A stretch of DNA of 64,000 nucleotides from Scilla litardierei (Eukaryota > Streptophyta > Magnoliopsida > Asparagales > Asparagaceae). A model generated the notes under the pieces. The model had not been told where the DNA came from. It ran no database searches and saw only the letters and a list, made by a program, of their open reading frames with translations. Location: the NCBI GenBank assembly GCA_030789695.1, contig CM061132.1:152156597-152220596 (forward strand), in the 5' to 3' direction. The translations under genes were made by a program, and so were the position numbers. The first letter of the stretch is position 1. Every line of letters starts with the position of its first letter. Below, piece after piece: positions 12,301-21,838 of this stretch.

Positions 12301-13004
12301 NNNNNNNNNNNNNNNNNNNNNNNNNNNNNNNNNNNNNNNNNNNNNNNNNNNNNNNNNNNNNNNNNNNNNNNNNNNNNNNNNNNNNNNNNNNNNNNNNNNN
12401 NNNNNNNNNNNNNNNNNNNNNNNNNNNNNNNNNNNNNNNNNNNNNNNNNNNNNNNNNNNNTCACGGCAGTCAAACGAATAATCAAATTGGTTAGTGGTAC
12501 AGCGGAATATGGTATATGGTATACCAAAGATACAAACACCTTACTGTCTGGCTACATCGATGCTGATTGGGCAGGAAATGCTGATATAGGAAGAGTACAA
12601 CATGTGGCTGTTTCTATGTGGGAAACAATCTGGTCTAAGGGTAGAGCAAGAAGCAGAATTCTATTTCTCTATCCATGGCTGAGGCTGAATACATAGCAGT
12701 AGGAAGTTGTACTCAACTTCTATAGATGAAGCAGATGCTGACTGAATATGGGGTAGAGCAAACTGTTTTGACTATTTTATGTGACAACCAGAGTGCAATC
12801 AACATCTCCAAGAATCAAGTTCAACACTTAATAACTAAACATATAGATATCCGGCACCATTTCATCAGAGAATTGGTAGAGAAGAAAGTTCTAGTCATGG
12901 AATATGTTGCAACCTCTAGCCAATTGGCTGATATTTTCATGAAACACATTGATTCAGGCAAATTTGAAGAGCTGCGACAGGCACTTGGACTGTGTCATAT
13001 CTGA
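9391..13004 (+). pseudogene. pol: Copia-A pol (protease, integrase, RT, RNase H), multiply broken
   Basis: The protease-like start has WYFDSGC with the Asp-Ser-Gly signature. The gag-pre-integrase motif WHQKLGHVNY and an HHCC-like region follow. The integrase keeps the D,D(35)E residues in MDLIGP, RSDHGKEFEN and GIVERKN. After a stop and frame change near 10416-10425, the integrase tail and linker continue with stops at 10731-10733 and 11124-11126 (the Trp of a TKWIFKNK motif has become TAG). The RT catalytic YVDD is replaced by LLDD near 11570-11582. A 500-N gap lies at 11961-12460. RNase H resumes with a frameshift near 12580-12720 and ends LRQALGLCHI at 13004. It is non-functional. Confidence 0.85.
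11961..12460. other. Assembly gap (500 N)
   Basis: Exactly 500 undetermined bases interrupt Copia-A pol. The left flank encodes KESH and the right flank T-AVKRII. In Copia-C the same protein region is continuous as KESHIIAVKRII. The two edges are thus adjacent in the family alignment, and the gap looks like a fixed-size placeholder. Open frames crossing it are artefacts. Confidence 0.95.
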
Positions 13005-13206
13005 TGTTGCATCTCATGTTGCAACATAAGGGGGGTGCTGGGCTGTGTCAAGTTGGTCCTGTTTAGGGTTAGGCCGTTATATTTGATCCCCCTAAGATAT
13101 TCAACTTACGGCGCTCTTTTCTCTCCCAAAATTTTCAAGAATAGAAGTGTGCTCTTCTAGGGCTTCTTGATCCTAACCTGTGTGATTCTCCCTCTCCTCT
13201 GCTGAA

Positions 13207-15457
13207 ATGGCTCGTGATAAAATTCAAAAATCTCCTTAGGCCCCTCACCGGTCCTCTCAACGGTCTTCCTCCTCAAAAAGGGCAGCGTCCTCTTCATCTC
13301 CTCCATGGGGTAAGAAAAAAGGGGTGGCTCCTCGGTCCGCTTGTGTCTCATCTTTTGGCATTTCTCGTCCCTCTCCATCTCAGATGTCTTCCTAGCACAT
13401 GCATTGCCATGTAGTGTCGAATTGGGAGATGGTTCCATTTTCCACAATTTTAGTTCAATACGAGAAACCCTCGTCTTTCGATTCGGATTTGGATGGATAT
13501 TTTCCTGCTCCAGTCACAATTCAGGACCGGTTCTGGTATCTTAGGAGGACTGGTAAAAAAATTGGACCTATCTTGGATGGACTTCACTGGTGTTCGCCTT
13601 GGTCCTTACAAATTGGACAAGTTGAGAGGTAAATTGATGAGTGTTGAGGTGCCTGATGATGATGAGATTATATTTAACACCTGTCGGTGAAGGAAGTCTT
13701 CTGTTAAATTATCTAAAATTGTGGTTTTGGAGATTTCTGATTCTGAGATGTCCATCCCTGCTGAGGATGCTGGTGCAAATGCTGATGCTGAAGTGAATTC
13801 TGGCCCTGCGGCTGTAGATGTCCAGCCTCAAATCCCTCCTGTCTCTGTTGATGTTCAAGGTGACAACCATGACCCTGTTGTTCCGGTTGCGAATGATGAA
13901 GAAGTTCAAATGGAGGACCCCTCTGTAGTGGAAGATTCTGGACTACCTTCTGATACACATGCATCAAATTCCTGAGGAGGATCTGGTTCAGGGGGCAGGT
14001 GATAATTCTTGTGTTGCAACACAGTTAGAGGAAACTCCTGAAGTTGCTCTAAGGAGGCTCCTGATGTTGTAACATCAGCTTGTGATGGTGCTGAAGATGC
14101 CCCTCTTGATGATCGGTGTGCAACTCAAGCTGCTGCTGCTGATATTTCCTGTGATGTTGCACATGATGTTACAACATCAGATGTAATATGCACCCCAGCT
14201 GTGCAAGAAGAGGCTAATACTTCACCTCAGCCTGCTCTGCCTAGAGATGATCTTGCTCCCCCATGCTCACAAGCCCGGGACTGTTCCCATGAAACGTGCT
14301 GCTCCTTCCAGTCGTGTCTCTCCATCTCCTTCAAAGAGGGCTAAAATCCATGTTGCTTCAGGTTCTTCATCTTCCCCTCTTTTTACTGCATCAGATGCTA
14401 TGGGCAAGGTATTCTTTGATAACGCTTGCAAAAGGAGATGGTCTCTTTACTCTGAAAGGGCCATTCATGCTGAGAAGTCCCTATCTGTTTCCCCCTTAGC
14501 CAAGACCAAATTTATCTCCATTTTAAATGACCTCAAACTCTTTCATGCTGCCACTTACTTCAAATCTTATAACCCTGCTTTGGTTAGGGAGTTCTACTGC
14601 AATTTGTCTAAGGCTGCAGGAGATTCTTCATTCAGGTGAGCCTTTCGTGCCTTTATTAGAGGGAAGATTATCTCTTTTCTCCCTCCGTTCTGAATAAGAT
14701 TTTGCAGTGGTCATGTCCTCCCTCTCTGTCAGCTTTTAGGGAGTCCGTTGGAGATAATGATGACACCTTCATAAAGATGGTCACTGCTGGAAAGTTGGTC
14801 AGTTGGCCCAAGTCCTCATCTTTTCCTTCCTCTTCATTGTCTATAAAGTTCTTTCTGCTGTATAGAATTGCTACTAGGAATTGGCTTCCAACATCCAACG
14901 TTTCTGTTGTCACTAAAGAGATGTGTAAACTGATGTATTCTGCTGGAACTAGAATCATCTTTGATTCTATTTTGTCCCTGTCAAAGTCATCTGGAGCTTC
15001 TCCTTCTCTACCCAATGCTTGTCTTATCTCCATGATACTACAGTCTCAGAAAATTATGCCATTTGCAACTGAATTATATGTTCCTTCTGAGGGCATTAGC
15101 TACATAGTCAAGTCTGTAGTTGGGAAGACTGATGATATTTCTAGTTTATCCTCTCCATCTCCTGGAACTGGTCCTGTACCTTCATCACCATCTTCTTCTA
15201 ATAGGCATACATCCTCTGTCCCTTCTGTATCTGATCCTTTATGTCTTGTTGGCTCTCACTCTCTTATTCTAGAGGAAATCAATATATATGAGAATGCACT
15301 GAAGAATGTGGACAATCAGCTGTTGCTTCTTCAGGGTCAGAAAGTTGTGTTTGAGGCTCAGAAAGCTATGTTTGAGGAGAGGATTATTCTGCTAAAGTCC
15401 AAGCTTCGTCCTTCTTCAGAGTCTGTGGATGATGCTGCTGGCAGTGGTTCTAAGTGA
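13207..15457 (+). pseudogene. Copia-A extra ORF downstream of pol
   Basis: The start ATG at 13207 gives MARD, matching the start of the equivalent ORF in Copia-C (51383, minus). Frames are broken by stops and shifts (near 13237, 13390, 13688, 13972, 14637), but homology to Copia-C runs throughout. Parts in order are a Ser/Arg/Lys-rich N-terminus, a conserved FWYLRRTG segment, a long acidic linker with repeated NVAT-like coding of a TGTTGCAACA palindrome, a conserved globular block (LVREFYCNLSKA ... RIATRNWLPTSNVSVVTK), and a C-terminal coiled coil. The block resembles what I recall as the Pfam 'putative plant transposon protein' family. Its position equals that of the env-like ORF of some Sireviruses, but I see no transmembrane segments. 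Function unknown. Confidence 0.7.
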
Positions 15458-15480
15458 GGTATGTTTCATTTGGATTTTGT
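15458..15480 (+). other. Copia-A sequence between extra ORF and hAT insertion
   Basis: A short stretch after the extra ORF stop ends with GATTTTGT (15473-15480). These 8 bp recur at 16726-16733 as the target-site duplication of the hAT element. Confidence 0.7.
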
Positions 15481-16725
15481 TAGGGGTGAGCACGGTTTGC
15501 TCAAACCGTCCGAACCGAACCGGATCGAACCAGACCGAGCCAAAAACCGAACTGAACCGCTTTCCATCGGTCTGGTTTGATCTCAATCGTTGGAAACCGC
15601 CACTTACATGGTCTGGTTTGGTTTCACACTGTCGAAACCGCTTAAACCGAACCGAACCGACTCCTAACATATATTATATATTGTGCTGGAAATTTGTTGG
15701 AATTTTAACCCTAGTCCCTAGGAACCCTAGCGACAGGGGTGAGCACGGTTTGCTCAAACCATCCAAACCGCGGTTCCAAACCGAACCAAACCGCTCCAAG
15801 GGGTTTAAGCAGATCGCTTAAATTGTCGTTAATTAACCCGGTGTCGGGTTACAAATGCATTTAACCTCAACTGAAGGCATACTACTTCAGTTCTTTAATT
15901 GGGAAATCAAATTCTACTTAAAAAACTCAACTCAGATCATTCTTCCATAAGAATTGGACAATGATATTAATTCTCAGTTTGCTTCAACCACAATTTTCTT
16001 TCATCCCAAGTTTCTGGTGCATGAGGTTAAAGTCGATGCATGTTCTATAAAGACCCTACAATTTCAACTCATGGCATCCCACGAGAAAGAAAATTATGAA
16101 AATCGGTTCAGATTCGCTGTAAAAACCCTAACATATCTACTGAACATCAACTATAGTATCATCAACAAATATGCAAGAAATAAAGACACCAGCAACAATA
16201 CATGAACGACATGAATCCATCGTCGAAAAAACAACGCACATGAAGCGAGAACCTAATTTCAGCATTAACTGGAAATCGAGTCTACCTGACAAAAAAAGTA
16301 TTGGTTCAGTTTCAAAATCATTATCAGCAAGATTAATGCTCATGAAAAATGAGCATTTTGAATTCTATGCTGAATGCAGCTTCTAGTTCTGTACATAATG
16401 AGCATCTTTGGGGCCATCAACACGGTAATGGGATGGGGGATAAATTCTCTATGTTTTGCTCTGACTCGTCTGTGCCGTGACCGGCAAGCGATCTGCTTAA
16501 AATTAGGTCTATATTTAGCAAAATTGGGTATACGAGTGGATCTTCTGTCATCATATGTCTGAACCGCGGTTCCAAACCGAACCAAACCGCTCCAAGCAGT
16601 TTTCGTCGGCTCGAAACCTGTCAGTCTGGCGGTCTGGTTTGGTCTGGCCTGTGAGAAACCGCTACTTATATGGTCTGCTTCGGTTTAGGTCCCAAACCGC
16701 CGGTTTGAGACCGTGCTCTCCCCTA
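15481..16725. mobile_element. Non-autonomous hAT transposon inserted in Copia-A (1,245 bp)
   Basis: Terminal inverted repeats are TAGGGGTGAGCACGGT on the left and TAGGGGAGAGCACGGT read inward from the right. A perfect 8-bp duplication GATTTTGT sits at 15473-15480 and 16726-16733. TAG ends, 8-bp duplications and many subterminal AACCG repeats are hAT features. I see no transposase (hATC dimerisation domain or BED finger). Inside, an approximately 35-bp AACCG-rich block occurs twice (about 15765-15800 and 16562-16597). A second end-like string CAGGGGTGAGCACGG lies near 15735, so the interior was rearranged or is a nested fusion. Confidence 0.9.
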
Positions 16726-16788
16726 GATTTTGTGGCCCAAAGGAGGAGATATGATATGTGGGGTGGTGTTTTGATGGTGTATTGTTTT

Positions 16789-16947
16789 GATGGTATGTTG
16801 GATATCATGTTGGATATGCATGCTGATGGTATGTTGGATATCATGTTGGATTTGCCTGCTGATGGTATGTTGGATATCATGTTGGATTTGCCTGCTGATG
16901 GTATGTTGGATATCATGTTGGATATGCCTGCTGGATGGTATGTTGTC
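16789..16947 (+). repeat. 36-bp tandem repeat (about 4.4 copies)
   Basis: Units start at 16789, 16825, 16861 and 16897, followed by a partial copy after a one-base insertion. Each unit holds two TGTTGGAT strings around GATATC. Thirty-six is divisible by three, so one frame reads a 12-residue repeat of the type DGMLDIMLDLPA. No matching repeat exists in Copia-C at the same place, so it arose in this copy or lineage. Confidence 0.9.
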
Positions 16948-17045
16948 CTTCTCAATCTTTTATGAAAAAGGCCTCTCTGCTTTTATTGACATTCTTGCTC
17001 TTTTCCAACATGGTTTGACCTATGATGATTGTGCCACTAAATGCC

Positions 17046-17057
17046 AAAAGGGGAGTT
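17046..17057 (+). other. Polypurine tract of Copia-A
   Basis: AAAAGGGGAG, then TT, precedes the LTR start TGTTAGG. Copia-C has the equivalent AAAAGGGGAGAT at 48666-48677 on the minus strand. Confidence 0.75.
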
Positions 17058-17953
17058 TGTTAGGTCATACGCTGTGTGACTGTGTTGTCATTAGTGACAC
17101 CCATTTAGTCTTCTGTAGCTCTTAATTATCTTGGAATGAGAGATCTAGTTTATTGGCCATGTTGTATGACATGTTGAATGTCATGTTGCAACATGAGGTC
17201 CAACATACAGTGTCGGAGGCTTTGAAAATGATGACGGTCATCAGCAGTACTGAAGCTGGATTACTTCAGATCTTATTACAGCCTCTTCAATGTATTCTGT
17301 TATATGCCGTTACGTTGAAAAATCGTTGAAGATGCATTTGGAAGTTGTTATCTCTTAGATTTGATTGAAGAATCTGTTGAGAGAGATATTAGCCCACAAA
17401 TAGTGGTTGAAAGAACTTTGAAGATATTGCGGAACCACCTGCCTGAAGTGGTTCCTTAATTTGCGGCTGCCGATCTGCACGGGATCTATCAAGCAATCTA
17501 CATTATCTACTTCGAGATTGAGGGGGAGCGAAGTATCTAAGGCGCGTGCGGTTTTATGGCTAGGGTTACGACTTTTACGAAAGTTTTCATTGAACTCTGG
17601 GAGGGAGGCTGACGGCTACCGTGGTAGGAATCAAGGGAGTTGATTCTAGTCACTTTGGCAAGGAGATCTTGCATGCAAGGGAATCTTACATAGAGTACTC
17701 CATGGATTTGGTAGAGACCATCCATCATGGTCTGTTACGTCTGTATTGAGGGGGAGTTTGTTCCTCCTAATAAAAATCCGGTATTAGTGATTGTATTCAT
17801 TGATATTATTAGTGGAGTAATTTGGTTTTTTAGGCGTGGCCCTGCAAATGTAAGTGTGCGCACCGAACTGTGTTACCAAGTTTTGTGTGTTGTTGCTTGG
17901 TTTTGTGTTTAATCATTATGCTTGATTGATTAATCTCTTCGTACTGAATTTCA
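17058..17953 (+). repeat. 3' LTR of Copia-A (896 bp)
   Basis: It starts TGTTAGG and ends CGTACTGAATTTCA. Both ends are shared with the Copia-C LTR (47696-48665), which fixes the boundaries. It contains a perfect 14-bp palindrome CATGTTGCAACATG at 17182-17195 and two PPT-like GAGGGGGAG strings (about 17519 and 17745). The flank at 17954 is LRR coding sequence of RLK-A. Confidence 0.82.
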
Positions 17954-19902
17954 GCTTCATAATCTTCAGGTGTTGGACATAAGGAGAAACAAAATTGGTG
18001 GATCCATTCCATCGGATCTTGGTCGAATGACAAAATTGATTGTTGTAAGTACAAAATCAAACCAACTATCAGGTGCAATATCGGATTCCATAAGCAACTT
18101 AACTGGGCTACAATCCATCTCGCTAGCTACCAACAAAATATCATCAAAGATACCTCAGAGCATGTGGAAATTAAGTGGCCTCATCACATTAGACTTGTCA
18201 CAAAATGCTCTATTTGGTCAATTCCCCAAGCGGTAAGCAATTTAAACGTCTTAGACAAGTTGGATTTATCAGAGAACCAATTGTCAGGTTACGTTACTAT
18301 TGCTCTAGGAGAGCTCAAGATGCTTACATATCTTGGTCTTTTTAATAACTCTTTTCATGGTCAAATTTCCGAATCATTTAGCGGACTAATTAGTATCCAG
18401 CATTTGGACTTGTCGAAAAAAATTTCTGTCAGGTTCCATACCAAAATCATTAGCAAATTTGTGTTCCCGTGACAATCTAAATCTCTCACTCAACATGTTA
18501 GAAGGACAAGTGTTCTCAAATCTAAGCATATCTTCTCTAGAGGGGAACAAAGCATTATGTGGTGCATCTCAGCTTGCCTTTCCATCATGCCTGGCAAGTA
18601 TTTATAATTCCTTTTTGAGAAGAAAATCGCATTGGCTAAGTTATATTATCCTGGTTATTGTTTCCACAGTGACTTTAAGTTGCCTAATTCTTATATACAC
18701 GATCCTTGGAAAGAGGAAGTCCATGGCCTTGGATCACACAGATTTAAAACATTTAGGCAATCATAGAGTGGTTTCATACCGGGATCTACTTCGTTTCACC
18801 AACAACTTTAGCCAAGTAAACTTATTGAGAAATGGAAACTTCAGTTCAGTTTTCAAAGGATATCTTGATGAAGGATTGCTTGTCGCCGTAAAAGTCTTGA
18901 ATTTTGAAGTTGAAGTGGCCTTGAAGAGTTTTGATGCAGAATGTCGCGCTTTGTGTCGTGTTCGACATACAAATTTGATTAAAATCGTCAGTATATGTTT
19001 TAACTTGGACTTTAAGGCTATAATACTGTAATACATGCCAAAAGGAAGCCTTGCGCAATGGTTGCACTTTGAGAACTACAACTTGAATTTGCTGCAAAGA
19101 TTGAATATAATGGTGGATGTGTCTTAGCACTTGAGTACCTTCATCACCACCATCCTCAAGTGATACTACATTGTGATTTGAAGCCTAGCAATATTTTGTT
19201 GGATGAATAAATGGTAGCACATGTCAGTGACTTTGGCATTGCTAAATTACTCCATGGTAATATATCCGTAGCATCAACAAGCACACCGGGAACCATTGGT
19301 TATATTACTCCAGGTAAAAATACTATTTAATGTTAAATTTAATTTGAAAATTAATTTGATGTTATTTTCTAAAGACTTTTGGCATTGAACATTGCATAAT
19401 TTGCCTCTGGCGTAGTTCTTTTTTATGTTGAAATGTTTTTAATCTATGTTTCTTTATTGGATGAACCAATATTTGACTGACTATTCGTATTGGTCTAGGG
19501 GAATTATAATTGCCTTAGACTAATTAACTGCTTTATATAGATAACTACCTTCACCTTTGTATAGTAATTTCTAATGATAGCTTGCCTACACTATTATGAA
19601 TTATGTTACTGATTATCAATTTAGTTGTACTACATTATACTTTAGTTGTACTACATTATACTGTTTCAATTTCCCTACTCAATGACCAATAAATTAATTG
19701 AATATAACATTTGTCACAGAGTATGGGTTTACATGAGAAGTCTCAAAAATCGGTGAGGTTTATAGCAGTGGTATTCTATTGTTGGAATCATTCACAGGAA
19801 AAAGGCCGACTGATATCATGTTTGATGGTGAATCAACTTTAAGGGAAAGTGTTTGCAAAGCATATCCTGCAGCATTATTGAATATTGTAGATGTACCATC
19901 TC
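17954..19902 (+). pseudogene. RLK-A: LRR receptor kinase pseudogene (LRR-XII-like, non-RD)
   Basis: Exon 1 begins inside the LRRs at the Copia-A insertion. About six LRRs of LxxLxxLxLxxNxLxGxIP type follow, then a transmembrane segment near 18630-18710 and the kinase domain. The glycine loop is degenerate (RNGNFSSV), while the VAVKVL lysine, HCDLKPSN loop (19169-19192) and SDFGIAK are visible. Cys replaces Arg of HRD, so it is a non-RD kinase, the class that includes Xa21/FLS2/EFR-type immune receptors. It has stops at 19029-19031 and 19207-19209, frameshifts near 18470 and 19125, and a stop in exon 2. A conserved intron occupies 19314-19719 and exon 2 starts EYG and ends early near 19902. 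Confidence 0.85.
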
Positions 19903-20200
19903 TATAAATAAGTTATATTTCTTTATCTTGGTCGCCTTCTCAGTAACTTATGTACTTCGCAACATAGATAAGCATGAAAATTGATGATATTCAAAAGAAG
20001 TATCAAACAGTAATGCACTTACAAACCATCAACTATGGATGAAAATTATAATTTTATGTGCTCCTATATGAGGGGGGAGAAGGAATTGTTGTTCATATCA
20101 TTCTACAAAGTGTCTCTTGGTAGACTTTAGGAAAATCTTTTATACTTCTACTTTTTCCCAGCTCGTCATTCACTCCATTTTTGACTTCTTGGCATCATGG
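19903..20200 (+). repeat. Duplicated 3' flank of RLK-A
   Basis: This stretch aligns with 25120-25182 plus 25553-25830 downstream of RLK-B (shared strings include AAGCATGAAAATTGATGATA and TTCTACAAAGTGTCTCT). It shows that A and B arose by tandem segmental duplication that included their 3' flanks. Confidence 0.7.
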
Positions 20201-20201
20201 A

Positions 20202-20394
20202 TTATGGGTGGCTATTTTCGACCCGGCCCGATAGCCCGATACGAGTCAGGTACGATAAGACCGTGTTTGGGCCGTCAATTTTGGTCTGAAATTCTTATTG
20301 GGCCATGCATGTCCAGCCTAGTTCCTTATCGTGTCGGGCCAGGGCCGAGCTATCCGGCTCATTGGGTGGCCCGGCCCGGCCCGAAAATTAGAAA
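20202..20394. repeat. GGCCCG-rich block, possible hAT-like terminus
   Basis: GC-rich repeats of CCCGGCCCG occur at both sides of a short segment that replaces sequence present in the RLK-B flank. The left edge reads ATGGGTGGCTATTTTCG and the right edge CCCGAAAATTAG. The composition resembles terminal regions of some plant hAT elements, but I find no clear target duplication. Confidence 0.3.
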
Positions 20395-20399
20395 GAGAT

Positions 20400-21040
20400 T
20401 CTTTGTTGCTGCCCCCCTCTCCCCCTCCCCCTTGACCACCATTGGTGCTAACACTATCGACTCTGCATTGTTACTAGTTCTGTTCACCTCATCAAAAACC
20501 CCTCGCAAAAAACCATTGTTCCCATCGATGATGATCCCCTTCGTCAAGGACAACCCCACAGCACTGCTATGACTCCCATTTACTCCCTTGCCAAGCTGTT
20601 GTGGCACATCATCAGCATCTCCATCACTGGCATCACTATCATCACAATTACCATCACCCAGCATCACCACCATCAACACAATCAATTTCTTAAACTCTGC
20701 TATCACCAGTATAATCTTCAAGACCCATGAAAAGGTAAAACTTCTTTTCATATGAATAACCCCATACAAAAACTATTTTAATATGTAATTAAAGTTCTAT
20801 TTAACTATTTGTTTTAGGGAGTGCAGCTGGGTATTTAACTATCTGTGGATTTGAAATAAAGAGAGGGTGGGAGTGTGGATGTGGGCAGGAGACAAGGACT
20901 ATATATGTATATGTGTGCAATTGTGTGTTCTGGTGTGTATATATGAATACATGTTTATGTGTGTATATGTGCTTCTGAAGTGGGTGTGTATGCATGAGTG
21001 TGTATGTGTAGTAGAGGGAGTGAGTTAGTCTAGTGATGGG
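20400..21040 (+). repeat. Diverged copy of the 26980-27570 repeat, ending in a TG-rich tract
   Basis: The segment aligns loosely with 26980-27570. Shared landmarks are TCGACTCTGCAT, a run of CATCACCACC-type trinucleotides, TTCTTTTC.TA.GAATA and TTTAGGGAGT. Both copies then pass into tgtgtatatg low-complexity sequence. No open frame is convincing. It belongs to the duplication unit shared by RLK-A and RLK-B. Confidence 0.55.
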
Positions 21041-21234
21041 CATTTTTCATTGTTAAAGCACAATCAATCAACAGGCACAAGCAATTTAAGTAAACATATA
21101 TACGCTAGCTCATTGTTTTTGGATAAAAATTCTAAATCAAATCACAAATCACTTCTTTTATCAGTATTTTTTTCGGTTTTAGAAGTAACTAATGAGCTAA
21201 TGACGTAAAGTCGTGTGAAGGCCACAACCATAAT

Positions 21235-21309
21235 AAGCTAGGCTTGGAGTTCCTGGGCAACGTATCGGGCGAGTCATATCTAGTGCAAACCAACCTCTAC
21301 ACTGATGGG
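21235..21309 (+). pseudogene. Xyloglucan endotransglucosylase/hydrolase (XTH) fragment
   Basis: One frame reads LEFLGNVSGES, then YLVQTNLYTDG, and meets TAG soon after. This closely matches the conserved GH16 XTH stretch around the active site (family form DEIDFEFLGN then TNVY). The acid/base Glu of FEFLG is present as LEFLG, but the preceding nucleophile part DE-D is not recognisable. No further XTH exon is seen on either side. Only about 25 codons survive, so it is a pseudogene scrap. Confidence 0.6.
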
Positions 21310-21838
21310 TATGCAGCCATTTAGACCGTTCATGATGTCCTGTTTGTTTATATGGCACCAGCTGGCAGCTATCACATCATCTTCCTGCTTCAACCTTCAA
21401 GTCAAGAAAGTCGATCATCCAATGATCCCATCCTCACAAAATGTGTTGTGGGCACTACGCATGTAAATAGTGGAGCAACGGCTAGCCTAGCCTAGGAGAA
21501 ACTCTGTTCAATGTCATCAGTTGGGAGATTAGGGATATGTCATACAGAGATGATGTCTATAGCCCCAGGGAAAGCTAGTTAAGGATTTTTCCAACACCTG
21601 GTGTCAGGTTGTGCGTGCCAACTATTCTCCAGGAGTTTTTCTCTTAAAGCAGTCTCTAGCACTCAGCAAAAGAAGGCAGCAACTCTTTCGTGTTTAAGAA
21701 TAAACTCTGTACCCTCCAGTCATCACTAGTGATAGATCTTATGATCCATGGACTAAAAATCCTTTTACTACCCCAACTCCCTGCTTATTTAAGGGACCGG
21801 GACTGTCTGTGTTCATGCATGCCTTGATATCATTAAAC
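21310..21838. other. Intergenic sequence before RLK-B
   Basis: I recognise no gene here. A TATTTAAG string at 21784-21791 lies about 50 bp upstream of the RLK-B start codon and could be its old TATA element. Confidence 0.4.

Larger units (their letters stand above)
8275..17953 (+). mobile_element. Copia-A: 5'-truncated Sirevirus-like Ty1/copia element
   Basis: Order on the plus strand: gag C-terminal half, protease/integrase, reverse transcriptase, RNase H, an extra ORF, PPT and 3' LTR. The gag coiled coil, two CCHC knuckles, multiple PPT-like GAGGGGGAG strings and an additional ORF after pol all fit the Sirevirus (SIRE/Maximus) lineage. The 5' LTR and gag N-terminus are missing because TRG-1 is inserted at 8274/8275, so they should lie left of the window. 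The 3' end falls inside an LRR codon run of RLK-A. Copia-C (47696-54189) is another copy of the same family in opposite orientation. Confidence 0.85.

Noticed and set aside
11874..12696. Long frames crossing the N run on both strands
   Set aside because: They consist mostly of undetermined residues and are artefacts of the gap.
13207..15457. Envelope gene
   Set aside because: The position after pol suggests env, but no signal peptide, membrane segment or cleavage-like region is seen in either copy.
16662..16965. Open frames with 12-residue repeats over the 36-bp tandem repeat
   Set aside because: The unit length is a multiple of three, so any stop-free unit gives a long frame. The frame also crosses the hAT boundary.
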